This document shows, in pieces, positions 8,982-17,706 of a stretch of 64,000 nucleotides of DNA. The stretch's first letter is position 1. Every line of letters starts with the position of its first letter. The position numbers and the translations under genes were made by a program. This DNA comes from DATAEE01 sp963725145 (GTDB lineage: Bacteria > Acidobacteriota > Vicinamibacteria > Vicinamibacterales > 2-12-FULL-66-21). The notes below the pieces were generated by a model, which did no database searches, had not been told where the DNA came from, and saw only the letters and a list, made by a program, of their open reading frames with translations. Location of the stretch: assembly GCA_963725145.1 (NCBI GenBank), contig CAVRXL010000013.1, positions 372,001 to 436,000 of the forward strand. Direction: 5' to 3'.

Positions 8982-9539
8982 ATGTGGTTCCTCCCGCGCA
9001 CTGAAGGCACCGTTCCCATTCGAGCCGAGCCTGAGACGTTCGTCCAGGCCTTCGCGCGCCGGATCGAGGCCGGATTGCTCGGCGGCGGGTCTTCCCGACG
9101 ATCCCGATATGTCGTTACGAGGCAGGGGCGCGCCCTGCTGGCGTTTCGCGCAGTCGATCGGCTCACCGCCTTCAACGTCGGCCTCAACGAAGTCGAGCTA
9201 TCGGTATCGGCGGGGGAGGCGCGCTACACGATTGAGTACCGGCGCTGGGCGGCGTACGCGGTTCTGCTGTCTGCCGCGATTGGCCTCGTGTTGGCCGTCA
9301 TGTTTGTGATCATCGACATCCGCGCTTACGTCGATCGGAACCCCGCGAGAATGATGCCGGGCCTGACCACGGATCAGAACGTCGCGATCGGCTGGGCGAT
9401 GGTGATCTTCTGGGGATTCGTGTGGCCCTGGATCCTCATCGGGCTCCACAAGCGGCCGCTCCGTAAGCTGATGGATCGGCTCATCGCCGAGGTTGACCAA
9501 AGCGCTCGAACACAGTCCGTCCGCCAACCATCGTCATGA
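8982..9539 (+). CDS. Hypothetical two-helix membrane protein
   Basis: A 185-residue protein not assigned to a named family. The N-terminal about 85 residues form a soluble, beta-rich stretch (YVVTRQGRALLAFRAVDRL). Two hydrophobic helices follow, at about 85-110 (AYAVLLSAAIGLVLAVMFVI) and 135-155 (IGWAMVIFWGFVWPWILIGL), then a basic tail. It is transcribed away from the CoA-ligase operon, and its last 59 bases overlap the 3' end of the convergent amidohydrolase. The balanced composition and helices support a real gene. Confidence 0.7.
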   Translation: MWFLPRTEGTVPIRAEPETFVQAFARRIEAGLLGGGSSRRSRYVVTRQGRALLAFRAVDRLTAFNVGLNEVELSVSAGEARYTIEYRRWAAYAVLLSAAIGLVLAVMFVIIDIRAYVDRNPARMMPGLTTDQNVAIGWAMVIFWGFVWPWILIGLHKRPLRKLMDRLIAEVDQSARTQSVRQPSS

Positions 9540-11136
9540 GGACCGTCAGTCGATCGATCTGATCGTCCGGGCACGTCATGATGTCACCGGACAGGACGAC
9601 GAGGTCTGCGTACTTTCCAGGCGCGATCGACCCCTTCACCTCCTCTTCGAATGTGAGCCAGGCGTTGCCGACCGTGCTCGCGCGGAGCGCCTGCTCGCGG
9701 CTGATCGCCTGATCGGCCCCCATCACCGCGCCGCTGAGCGTTCGGCGTGTCACGAAGTGGGCGATGACGCCGAGCGGCGAGTAGGGGACCACGGGGGAAT
9801 CGGTGCCGGCGCTCGTCGGGAGGCCCGCATCGAGAAACGCGCGCATCGGAGTGGTCAGGGGTCCGCGCTCCGGCCCCCAGTACTTCGAGAGGATCGGGCC
9901 CGCGAGAGACAAGTGATGCTGCGCGGAGAGGCCGAGGCCGAGCGTCCGCATCCGCGGGAAGTGCTCGGGACGCGCGATGAACGCGTGCTCGATGCCCCAG
10001 CGACGGCTCGTGATCGGCTTGTCCGCGTTGGCCGCCTCATAGGCGTTCAGGACCTGGTCGATCGCGGCGTCGCCGACCGCGTGCGTCCAGACCCGCCAGC
10101 CGAGGCGGTTCAGTTCGCGGACCGTCGAGCTGAAACGCGGCTCTGGCATCGTGTTGAGACCGCGGTAGGTTCCACCTTCGCCCCACGGTTCGGCGTACGG
10201 TTCGCGCATCCAGCCGCCTTCGAACCCGCCGTCTACCCCGAGCTTGATGCCGCCGACGCGAAGCCACTCATCTCCATCGTCCGGCATCACGCCGGACGGC
10301 TGCGGCGGGGTTGGCCTGAAGAGAAAGACGACGCGCATGTGGAGCTGTCCGCGCCGCTTGATTTCCTGAATCAGGCGATACTGCTCGATCGATCCGCCCG
10401 GGTGACGGACGGTCGTCAATCCCGCCGCGCTCAGCTTCCGGTATTCCGCGATCTGATCGACGAGCCGCTGCTCGAATGATCGCGCGGGTGGAGCCGGAAG
10501 CTTGACGGCTTCCTTCGCGCGGTCGACCAGCTCTCCGTTTAACTCTCCATCGTCGTAGCGCCCGATGCGGCCGCCAGCGGGCTGCGGCGTGGTTTTCAAA
10601 ATCTTCCAGCGCTCGAGCGCGGCGCTGTTGAGGATGTATTCGTGTCCACCCCGGACGACGACGACGGGATTCTTCGGCGCCGCGGCGTCCAGGTCGCGTC
10701 TGAGGGGAAGGCGCAGCTCTTTCAACTGCCCCTCGTGCCAGTCGCTGTTGGTGACGATCAGCTCGCCAGGCGCTGCCCGACGCGCGCGTTCGCTGATGGC
10801 ATCGAGCAGTTGCTGGAGCATGCGCGCGCGGGAGAGGTCGACGCCTGGGCCGCCCCCGACGCTATGCAAGTGGTTGTCGCCGAAGCCGGGAACGACGGTC
10901 CGCCCGCGGAGATCCGTTTGCTTCGTGCCGCCGCCCGCCAGGCGACGCACGTCGGCATTTGAGCCGACGGCGACGAAGCGGCCGTCGCCGATCGCGACCG
11001 CTTCCGCGTACGAGAAGGTCGCGTCGACGGTCACGATCTTGCCGTTGAAGAGAATCAGATCCGGCGGAGGCTGTTGCTGTGCGGCGAAGGCGACAGTGAG
11101 CCAGCCGATTGAGATCACGAGAACCGCGGCACGCAT
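9481..11136 (-). CDS. Exported YtcJ-type amidohydrolase
   Basis: A 551-residue metal-dependent hydrolase of the amidohydrolase superfamily, YtcJ/amidohydro_3 type. It has a signal peptide (MRAAVLVISIGWLTVAFAAQ), the small N-terminal beta domain (LILFNGKIVTVDATF), metal ligands in GFGDNHLHSVGGG, the later histidines of IEHAFIARPEHF and LSAQHH, and the Asp in GTDSPVVPYSPLG. Full length for the family, whose members hydrolyse diverse amides, so substrate cannot be called. Its 3' end overlaps the convergent membrane-protein gene by 59 bp, and REP palindromes begin about 50 bp upstream of its start. Confidence 0.88.
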   Translation of the reverse strand: MRAAVLVISIGWLTVAFAAQQQPPPDLILFNGKIVTVDATFSYAEAVAIGDGRFVAVGSNADVRRLAGGGTKQTDLRGRTVVPGFGDNHLHSVGGGPGVDLSRARMLQQLLDAISERARRAAPGELIVTNSDWHEGQLKELRLPLRRDLDAAAPKNPVVVVRGGHEYILNSAALERWKILKTTPQPAGGRIGRYDDGELNGELVDRAKEAVKLPAPPARSFEQRLVDQIAEYRKLSAAGLTTVRHPGGSIEQYRLIQEIKRRGQLHMRVVFLFRPTPPQPSGVMPDDGDEWLRVGGIKLGVDGGFEGGWMREPYAEPWGEGGTYRGLNTMPEPRFSSTVRELNRLGWRVWTHAVGDAAIDQVLNAYEAANADKPITSRRWGIEHAFIARPEHFPRMRTLGLGLSAQHHLSLAGPILSKYWGPERGPLTTPMRAFLDAGLPTSAGTDSPVVPYSPLGVIAHFVTRRTLSGAVMGADQAISREQALRASTVGNAWLTFEEEVKGSIAPGKYADLVVLSGDIMTCPDDQIDRLTVLMTMVGGRTVFERFGQPRR

Positions 11137-11186
11137 CGTCGGATGGTACCACCGCCACCCGGTTCGGAACGTTGGGGGAAGTCGTG

Positions 11187-11258
11187 CACGCCCGACCTGA
11201 AGGTCGGGCCTACGGGCCGGGGTAATTCGGGCACGCCCGACCTGAAGGTCGGGCCTAC
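11187..11258 (+). repeat. Two REP copies, downstream side of the RAYT
   Basis: Two direct copies of a 27-bp element with the perfect inverted repeat CGCCCGACCT-GA-AGGTCGGGC-CTAC (less its first base), at 11187-11213 and 11232-11258. The second copy contains the transposase stop codon (11255-11257). Confidence 0.9.
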
Positions 11259-11707
11259 TCTGTCAGTGTGCCGCTGTACGGATATGCCTCTGCCGAGGTG
11301 GCCAACTTGGCCGCGACAGGATTATCCAATGCGTAACGAACCGCGGCGCGATGCTCATCTTCGTCGCGGAGCACGCGCTCGAAAAAACCGGTTTGCCACA
11401 GACGGTTGCCACTCACGCGGCGGTACCAATAACCGCTTGCCTGTTTCGCTCGTTTGACGAACGCGACGAGGTTTGCGTTCGCGCAACGCCCGCGCACCAC
11501 GAGGTGCAAGTGGTCCGGCATGAAACAGTAGGCAGAAACTTCAATCCCCTCGCGCTCCGCGGCGCGCAGAATTTCACCACGCACCGCCGCGATGATGTCG
11601 GGATTCACGAACAACGACCGTCGCTGAAATGTCGACAAGACAAGGGCATACGAATGCCGGCCGCAATAGGAGAATCCTCTCAACCTTCGAAGGCGCCGCG
11701 GCAGCAC
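11255..11707 (-). CDS. REP-associated tyrosine transposase (RAYT, Y1/IS200-like)
   Basis: A 150-residue single-domain HUH transposase of the REP-associated group. It has the N-terminal LPRRLRRLRGFSYCGRHSY typical of the family, the HUH pair in MPDHLHLVV (His66, His68) and a candidate catalytic Tyr at 93 or 95 (SGYWYRR). Length fits a RAYT and it lacks TnpB. It is bounded by two REP copies on one side and an inverted copy on the other, the usual RAYT/REP arrangement. The start is a non-ATG codon (GTG 11707). Its stop codon lies in the CTAC tail of the adjoining REP. It probably processed REP hairpins as single-stranded DNA. Confidence 0.9.
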   Translation of the reverse strand: MLPRRLRRLRGFSYCGRHSYALVLSTFQRRSLFVNPDIIAAVRGEILRAAEREGIEVSAYCFMPDHLHLVVRGRCANANLVAFVKRAKQASGYWYRRVSGNRLWQTGFFERVLRDEDEHRAAVRYALDNPVAAKLATSAEAYPYSGTLTE

Positions 11708-11756
11708 GCGACGAATATGGCAACAGACGTGCCGACCGGTACATCCAATCGACAGC

Positions 11757-11783
11757 GTAGGCCCGACCTTCAGGTCGGGCGTG
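11757..11783 (-). repeat. Inverted REP copy, upstream side of the RAYT
   Basis: The same 27-bp element as at 11187 and 11232 in the opposite orientation, with the extended tail GTAGCGCTGTC-like on one side. With those copies it brackets the transposase as an inverted REP pair. Confidence 0.9.
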
Positions 11784-11861
11784 GTCGAATCATCCGGATG
11801 CGACCCCGACCTTTGTTCGGATCATCCGGCCGCGGGACGATCCGACGTACACTCTCCCGTC

Positions 11862-13115
11862 ATGCGCAATTCTCACCCGCCAACCAGCGTGTCCCTTGCC
11901 ATCTCCGGCCTGCTGATTCTCACGTTGGGGTCACTCGAGCCCGCCCGACCTGAAGGTCGGGCCTACGCTGTCGGTGGTATCTCACCCGACGCCGCCCTGC
12001 AGGACGGCAGCGCTCCCCTCATCGCGCGCATCGAGGCGCCGCAGTCCCCGAACCGTCAGGGGCTCGACCCGTACACCATCCAGGAGCTGATGCAGAAGTT
12101 CCGGATCACCGGGGTCTCGGTCGCGGTCATCAAGGACTCCGCGATCCACTGGGCGAAAGGCTACGGCGTCGCCGACGTCGATGGCGGCCGGCCGGTCGAG
12201 CCCGACACGATGTTTCAGGCGGCGTCGATCAGCAAGCCCGTCACCGCGATGGCTGCGCTGAAGGCCGTCCAGGACGGACGCCTCTCGATCGACGCGGACG
12301 TCAATCAGATCCTGAAATCATGGAAGGTGCCGGAGGGTGAGTGGACCGCCACCCAGCCCGTGACGCTGCGGTCCCTTCTGAGCCACACGTCCGGAGCGGA
12401 CGATGGGTTCGGGTTTCCGGGATACGCGCCGTCGCAGCCGCGCCCCACGGTGCCGCAGATCCTGAACGGGGAGAAGCCCTCGAACGTCGGCGCCGTGCTC
12501 TTCGCCCGCCCGCCATTTGCCGGCTTCAAGTATTCGGGCGGCGGTTTCACCATCGCCCAGCTCGCTTTGACGGACGCGCTGGGCAAGCCGTTCGCCGAGA
12601 TCATGCAGACGAGCGTCCTCGATCCGCTGGAGATGAAAGACAGCACGTTCGAGCAGCCGCTCCCGGCGGCGCGCGAAGCCAAGGCGGCGCACGCCCACAG
12701 CGGGCAGGGCCGGGCGATGGATGCCAGCTGGCACGTCTATCCGGAGCAGGCCGCCGCGGGGTTGTGGACCACGCCGAGCGATCTCGCGCGGTTCGCGATC
12801 GAGGTGCAGCGGGCGTTGGCCGGCCCGAAAGGACGGGTGCTCTCGCAGGCGATGGCGCGCGAGATGGTCGCCCCCACCGGGGTGGGCGGGTACGCCGTCG
12901 GCCTGAGCATCGAGAAGCGCGCAGAGGGCTGGTACTTCAGCCACGGCGGCGGCAACTGGGGTTTCCGCTGCAACCTCGTCGCGCACGTGCGCAAGGGCTA
13001 CGGCGTTGTCGTCATGACCAACAGCGACAGCGGCGGGGCGATTCTCGGCGAGATCGAAGCCCGGGTGGCGTCAGCGTACGGGTGGGATTCGCTGGACAAG
13101 CCCATTCCACGCTAA
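11862..13115 (+). CDS. Exported serine hydrolase (beta-lactamase / class C fold) with a REP in its reading frame
   Basis: About 417 residues from ATG 11862, chosen because it gives a signal peptide (SLAISGLLILTLG) whereas longer starts run into repeat DNA. Penicillin-binding motifs: SISK (Ser nucleophile and Lys), KYSGGG in the YxN position, and SHGGGNWGF as the third box. A D-Ala-D-Ala peptidase or esterase role is usual for the family. A complete REP palindrome (11942-11966) lies in frame just after the signal peptide and encodes RPEGRAY. The substrate is unknown and a role in antibiotic resistance is not implied. Confidence 0.88.
   Translation: MRNSHPPTSVSLAISGLLILTLGSLEPARPEGRAYAVGGISPDAALQDGSAPLIARIEAPQSPNRQGLDPYTIQELMQKFRITGVSVAVIKDSAIHWAKGYGVADVDGGRPVEPDTMFQAASISKPVTAMAALKAVQDGRLSIDADVNQILKSWKVPEGEWTATQPVTLRSLLSHTSGADDGFGFPGYAPSQPRPTVPQILNGEKPSNVGAVLFARPPFAGFKYSGGGFTIAQLALTDALGKPFAEIMQTSVLDPLEMKDSTFEQPLPAAREAKAAHAHSGQGRAMDASWHVYPEQAAAGLWTTPSDLARFAIEVQRALAGPKGRVLSQAMAREMVAPTGVGGYAVGLSIEKRAEGWYFSHGGGNWGFRCNLVAHVRKGYGVVVMTNSDSGGAILGEIEARVASAYGWDSLDKPIPR
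11942..11966 (+). repeat. REP copy inside a coding region
   Basis: CGCCCGACCT-GA-AGGTCGGGC-CTAC, the same element as around the RAYT about 160 bp upstream, in frame within the serine hydrolase near the signal-peptide junction. Confidence 0.88.
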
Positions 13116-13142
13116 CGCAGATGCCTACAGGAGAGAGCGATC

Positions 13143-13523
13143 ATGCTCGAGTTGTTCTGGGACCTCTACCAGCAGCGACAGATCCGCGAGGTGCGGGAGA
13201 CGGCGGGCGACGCGAAATCCGAGGCCGCGGCGGCCCGGATGGGGACGATGCGCGAGCTGGCCCGTGCCGAAGAACGCATCGAAAAGCTCGTGCTGCTCAC
13301 ACACGCGATGTGGACGCTCCTCTCCGAGAAGAACGGGATCAGCGAGGCCGACCTCCTCAAGCGCGTCACGGATCTGGACGGTCAGGACGGCGCGGTCGAC
13401 GGCCGCATCACCAGGCCGCCGGTCCGCTGCTCGAAGTGCGACGCCGTCGTGTGCCGCAAGTTCAACCGGTGCCTCTTCTGCGGTCAGGCGTACACCGGAG
13501 ACGGCGCGTTCGGAGCTCTCTGA
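13143..13523 (+). CDS. Hypothetical coiled-coil / zinc-ribbon protein
   Basis: A 126-residue protein. Residues about 5-65 are charged and helical (RQIREVRETAGDAKSEAAAA, then RAEERIEKLVLL), likely a coiled coil. The C-terminal 30 residues hold a four-Cys knuckle (CSKCD, then CRKFNRCLFCG) typical of a small zinc ribbon. A ribosome site AGGAGAGAG precedes ATG 13143. It follows the serine hydrolase by 27 bp on the same strand. Function unknown; I do not recognise the family. Confidence 0.72.
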   Translation: MLELFWDLYQQRQIREVRETAGDAKSEAAAARMGTMRELARAEERIEKLVLLTHAMWTLLSEKNGISEADLLKRVTDLDGQDGAVDGRITRPPVRCSKCDAVVCRKFNRCLFCGQAYTGDGAFGAL

Positions 13524-13537
13524 TGTCGCGGGGCGCG

Positions 13538-14056
13538 TCAGCCGCGGGCGCGCGCCTCGGCGAGCAGCCGCTCGATCTGGCTGAGGTGATTGAGATCGTG
13601 CCCGGCGTACAGGCGCACGAGGTGGGTCACGCTCTCCCTGCCGCGCTCCTGATGCATGCCGGCGTTCTGGTGGAGCGCGGGGTCCACGGTCCGGAGCAGC
13701 CGCAGGTTCGCGGAGCGCAGTGCCTCGAACAGCACGAGCGACTCGACCGGGTCGGTGCGCTCGTACTGGAAGGTGGACGCCCACGCGTTCTGGTCGAACG
13801 CCTGCAGCTCGATCCCGTCGCGCGCCAGGATCGATCGGAGGCGCCAGGCCGCGACGACCTCGGCGTCGCTCAGATGCGCGAGGATCTGCGCCGTCGACCA
13901 GCGGTCGGATGACGGCGCATACGCCAACTCCTTCGCGCTCGCGCCGCTCGTCAGCGCGCGGAGGCGCTTAGGCGTCGCCTCGAGCTGGACCCAGGGATCC
14001 CGCTCGCCGATGTTTCCGAGGATGCGCGCCGTGTATTCCTGTGGCGTTTCATTCAT
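13538..14056 (-). CDS. DinB family protein
   Basis: A 172-residue four-helix-bundle protein of the DinB/DfsB superfamily, often metal-binding and thiol-dependent transferase-like. Characteristic sequences are SDRWSTAQILAHLSDAE (first His) and YAGHDLNHLSQIERLL (C-terminal His pair). No signal peptide, so cytosolic. It is convergent with the zinc-ribbon gene (15 bp apart), and the VPS10-like gene ends 24 bp from its start region on the same strand. Biochemical role unknown. Confidence 0.88.
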   Translation of the reverse strand: MNETPQEYTARILGNIGERDPWVQLEATPKRLRALTSGASAKELAYAPSSDRWSTAQILAHLSDAEVVAAWRLRSILARDGIELQAFDQNAWASTFQYERTDPVESLVLFEALRSANLRLLRTVDPALHQNAGMHQERGRESVTHLVRLYAGHDLNHLSQIERLLAEARARG

Positions 14057-14080
14057 TGTCTTTTGCGGCGGGGCCTCAAG

Positions 14081-17000
14081 CTACTTGACATCCTTAACCG
14101 CCGGCACCGTCAGCGTGAGGTTGTGCGTCGTCAATGCGTTGCTGAGCGTCGACGCGCGTGACAGCAGCCCGTTCGCCTCCGCGATGAGCTTCGGTACCTG
14201 CGCCTTCGAGTCGCTGTAACCCCGCACGATTTGCTCGGTCGGCCACATGCCGCCCGACAAGCCCGTTTTCGTCAGGCCGAGCCGGCCGATCGGATGATTC
14301 CGCGCGGCCGCCGCCGCGGCGCCGCCGCCTCCGAAGCCTCCGCCTTGAGGCGGAGTGAGCTTGGGCGTCAGCGCGGCGATGTCCTTGCTCAGTGTTTCGA
14401 ATGACGCCTTGACGTCCGCAGGCAGGTCCGGCTTCGCGCCGATGTCTTTCGCCAGCTCCGTCATCCGGGAGTTGAGCGGCGCGATGGCATTCGCGCTTTC
14501 CGCGGCGCGGCGGTGCAGCTCGTGCAGCTCCATCGCCATGTCGAACAGCTTCCGGCGCTCGGCGTCGGTCAGCACGATCTCCGGATCGCCCGTCACGCGC
14601 AGCGGCTTGCTGTCCACGGTCTTCCCGTCGACCATGAGCGCGACCGTGTACATGCCGGGAGGCACGAACGGGCCCGCGTTGGCTGCGGCCGCGGCACCGC
14701 CGCCGCCTCCGCCCCCGCCGCCGAACCCGGTCGGTTGCGCGCAACCCGCGCCAAACGGACTTCGCTGCGAAGCACCCTGCGCACCCTGAGCACCTTGAGC
14801 ACCCTGAGCACCCTGAGCACCTTGAGCACCCTGAGTACCTGGAGGTATGGGCTGCACCCTCAAGTCCCAACAGGCGGTCTGAATCCCCGCCTTGTTGCTG
14901 TCCGCCATCACCGGACCAGAGATCTGGCGCATCTCGCGTCCGGTGGCGTCCGTGATCTTCAGCGACACCTCGCCCAGCTGACGTTTCGCGTACCAGGACA
15001 CCAGCGCGGCCTGGGGCGGGTTCTGGCCGTAGAACGTGTGGTCTCCCCAGAACTGGTAGTTGCGATCGTTCGCCGGCCTCCGGTACATCGCGGAGGGCGG
15101 CAGCGTGAAGATCCGTGCGTCGCCGGTCATCGTCCGCGTGGCGCCGAACTCCTGAATCGGCTCCAGGTGGTCGAGAATCCAGATGGCGCGCCCGTGTGTC
15201 GCCAGAATCATCGCGTTGTCGCGCGGATGAATCGTGATCTCGTCGATGCGCACCGTCGGCAGGTTCGCCCTGATGCGCGTCCAGCTCTTGCCGCGATCGG
15301 TCGACACGAAGAGCCCGGTCTCGGTGCCGAGGTACAGCACGTCCGGGTTCTTGATGTCTTCGGTCAGCGTGCGCGCGATCTCGCCCTTCAGGTTCGAGAC
15401 GATCGATCGCCACGTCTGGCCGGCGTCGCCGCTCGCGTAGATGTAGGTCTCGAAGTCGTTCTGCCGGTGGCCGTCGAACGTCGCGTAGACGGTGCCCTCC
15501 TCGAAGCGGGACGGGACGACCTCGGAGACGTAGATCCCGGCGGGCACGCCCGGCACGTTGTCGATCACCTGGTCCCACTTCTTGCCGCCGTCCCTCGACA
15601 CGGCCAGGCGCCCGTCGTCGGTGCCCGCGTAGAGCAGGCCGGGCTTCCTCGACGATTCCGCGAACGCCACGATCGCCGGCCAGGCCGCGATTCCGTCGTT
15701 GCGCGAGAACCGGATCTCACTCCCTTTGACCCCCATCGTCACGATGTCGTCGCGATTCGCGCCGCTCGTGAGGTCGCCGCTGATGGCGACCCAGGAGTGG
15801 CCGCGGTCCGGCGACCGGAACACCTTCTGCGCGGCAGCGTAGAGCACCTTCGGGTCGTGGGGCGACATCATGAGCGGCGTGTCCCACTGCCACCGGTACG
15901 CCGGCTCTCCCTCGGCCGGCACCGGCCGGATGCTCATGGTCTCGAAGGTCCGGCGGTCGATCCGGATCATGTTGCCGTCCTGCGATTCGCTGAACGCGAT
16001 TCGATAGTCGGCCGGGTCCTGCAGGACGACGAAGCCGTCGCCGCCTTGCACCGTTGCCCAATGGTGGCCGGAGATGCCGGGCGAGCCGCGGACGGCGCTC
16101 GGGCCGCACCAGCTGTAGTTGTCCTGCATGCCGCCGCACACGTTGAACGGCGTCGCCATGTCGTACCCCACGTGATAGAAGAGCCCGACCGGCAGGTTGT
16201 GGATGAAGTTCCACGTCTTCGACATGTCGTACGAGACGGCCACTCCGCCGTCGTTGCCGATCAGGACGTGCTTTGAGTTCGCCGGGTTGATCCAGATCGC
16301 GTGGTGGTCCGAGTGGATCCGGGAGGCGGAGGCGGTGTTCACGGTCTTGCCGCCGTCGAGCGTCTGGTGCAGATCGACTCCGCCGAAGTACACGACCTCC
16401 GGATCGTTCGGATCGATCCTCACCTTGCTGAAGTACATGGGGCGGGGATTGACGTTGTTCATCTTCCGCCACGTCCCGCCGGAATCGTCCGAGCGATAGA
16501 GCCCGGTCGGAAGGTTGTTGAGAGGCTGGCGACCCGCCTGGCCGCCGCCTTGTCCCCCGGCGGCCTGCCCGGGTCCGGCCTCGCCGCCACCGCCGGGGTT
16601 CTGCTGCGGCCCTTCAATCAGCGCATACAGAATGTCGGGGCGCTTCCGGTATACGTCGACGGCGATGCGCCCGAGCGGTCCGTCGAGGACGCCACCCTTC
16701 AGCTTCGTCCACGTCTCGCCGCCATCGGTCGATTTCCAGATGCCGCTGCCGGGGCCGCCGCCGTTCATGCAGCACGCGGTGCGCCGCCGCTGATAGGTCG
16801 AGGCGTACAGGATCTGATTGTTCGTCGCATCCATCACCAGGTCGTTCGCGCCGGTGTCGTCATCCACTTTCAGGACGTGCTTCCAGCTCTTGCCGCCGTC
16901 CGTCGTCTTGTACACGCCGCGATCGCCCCCGGGCCCCCACAGGCTGCCGGTGGCGGCGACCAGGACGATGTTGTTGTCTTTGGGGTCGATCACGATGCGG

Positions 17001-17491
17001 TGGACGTGGCGCGACGTGCGCAGGCCCATGTTCGTATACGTCTTGCCGCCATCGGTCGACTTGTACACGCCGTCTCCCCACGACGTGCTCTGCCGGTTGT
17101 TCGATTCGCCCGTTCCCACCCAGACCAGGTCGGGGTTGGCCTGCGAAACCGTGACGTCGCCTATCGACATCAAGCCCTGGTTCTGGAACTGCGCCTCGAA
17201 CGTCGTGCCGTTGTTCGTCGTTTTCCAGACGCCGCCATGGGCGGTCCCGACGTAGTAGATGGCCGGGTCGGCCTCGTAGACCGCCAGATCGGCGATACGG
17301 CCCGACATCACGGCCGGACCGATCGACCGGAAGTGCAGCGAGTCGAACGGCCCTTCGCTCGCGGCCGGCGCCTCTTTCGTGCCCGCGGGCAGACCGGAGC
17401 GCACCTGCTGGGCGAGAACTCCGATCGAGGATTGGGCGGACAGCGTCAAGAGCAGTCCGGCGCCGATGACGAGCGATTTCTGGAAATTCAT
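14081..17491 (-). CDS. Large exported VPS10/BNR-repeat protein
   Basis: About 1136 residues from ATG 17491 (longer starts precede the signal peptide NFQKSLVIGAGLLLTLSAQS). Most of the chain is a beta-propeller of sortilin/BNR type: Asp-box-like STDGGKTY, TTDGGKSW, STDGGETW, SPDRGHSW, SRDGGKKW and STDRGKSW recur through residues about 60-780. Such proteins are abundant in Acidobacteriota and called glycosyl-hydrolase-like, with no proven activity. Two low-complexity linkers stand out: about six GAQ triplets (about 887-905) encoded by a nonamer array, and Gly/Ala runs after them. A helical C-terminal domain closes the protein. Confidence 0.9.
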   Translation of the reverse strand: MNFQKSLVIGAGLLLTLSAQSSIGVLAQQVRSGLPAGTKEAPAASEGPFDSLHFRSIGPAVMSGRIADLAVYEADPAIYYVGTAHGGVWKTTNNGTTFEAQFQNQGLMSIGDVTVSQANPDLVWVGTGESNNRQSTSWGDGVYKSTDGGKTYTNMGLRTSRHVHRIVIDPKDNNIVLVAATGSLWGPGGDRGVYKTTDGGKSWKHVLKVDDDTGANDLVMDATNNQILYASTYQRRRTACCMNGGGPGSGIWKSTDGGETWTKLKGGVLDGPLGRIAVDVYRKRPDILYALIEGPQQNPGGGGEAGPGQAAGGQGGGQAGRQPLNNLPTGLYRSDDSGGTWRKMNNVNPRPMYFSKVRIDPNDPEVVYFGGVDLHQTLDGGKTVNTASASRIHSDHHAIWINPANSKHVLIGNDGGVAVSYDMSKTWNFIHNLPVGLFYHVGYDMATPFNVCGGMQDNYSWCGPSAVRGSPGISGHHWATVQGGDGFVVLQDPADYRIAFSESQDGNMIRIDRRTFETMSIRPVPAEGEPAYRWQWDTPLMMSPHDPKVLYAAAQKVFRSPDRGHSWVAISGDLTSGANRDDIVTMGVKGSEIRFSRNDGIAAWPAIVAFAESSRKPGLLYAGTDDGRLAVSRDGGKKWDQVIDNVPGVPAGIYVSEVVPSRFEEGTVYATFDGHRQNDFETYIYASGDAGQTWRSIVSNLKGEIARTLTEDIKNPDVLYLGTETGLFVSTDRGKSWTRIRANLPTVRIDEITIHPRDNAMILATHGRAIWILDHLEPIQEFGATRTMTGDARIFTLPPSAMYRRPANDRNYQFWGDHTFYGQNPPQAALVSWYAKRQLGEVSLKITDATGREMRQISGPVMADSNKAGIQTACWDLRVQPIPPGTQGAQGAQGAQGAQGAQGAQGASQRSPFGAGCAQPTGFGGGGGGGGGAAAAANAGPFVPPGMYTVALMVDGKTVDSKPLRVTGDPEIVLTDAERRKLFDMAMELHELHRRAAESANAIAPLNSRMTELAKDIGAKPDLPADVKASFETLSKDIAALTPKLTPPQGGGFGGGGAAAAAARNHPIGRLGLTKTGLSGGMWPTEQIVRGYSDSKAQVPKLIAEANGLLSRASTLSNALTTHNLTLTVPAVKDVK
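14775..14832. repeat. Nonamer tandem array encoding a GAQ collagen-like tract
   Basis: About six units of GAGCACCCT/GAGCACCTT in tandem. On the coding (minus) strand each nonamer gives Gly-Ala-Gln, so the array stays in frame. The repeat base is the same AGCACC-type sequence as at 5892-5922. Confidence 0.88.
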
Positions 17492-17544
17492 GCGCAGGAC
17501 TGTAGGCGAGGCGTCGGGGCGGGTCAAGGGCGGGTGAGTGAGGC

Positions 17545-17688
17545 TGGAAGGCCGACATCGCCGTCTACCGCGCCACGTCGGGCCAGTGGTTCGTCCTGCG
17601 GTCGTCGGACAATCAGCTCTCGGTATTGGCGTGGGGATGCCCGGCGTGCGGTGACCTCCCGATGCCCGCCAAGTTCGCGAAGGACTGA
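17545..17688 (+). pseudogene. Relic of an FG-GAP/VCBS-repeat surface protein
   Basis: The spacer between the VPS10-like and crystallin-like genes encodes, after an in-frame stop at 17539, about 48 residues ending at TGA 17688. It begins GWKADIAVYRATSGQWFVLR and continues with WGCPACGDLPMPAKFAKD. This is one repeat of the kind found in FG-GAP/VCBS proteins (DIAVYRPSTGQWFV, then a DLPVPADFDGDG-like loop). No start codon, partner repeats or signal peptide are present, so I read it as a leftover of a deleted gene. Confidence 0.65.
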
Positions 17689-17706
17689 CACGGATGGCGA
17701 AAGGCG

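Noticed and set aside
14513..16276. Long antisense ORF (587 residues) within the VPS10-like gene
   Set aside because: Arg-rich, His-rich composition and exact mirroring of the coding frame; it is a G+C-driven shadow.
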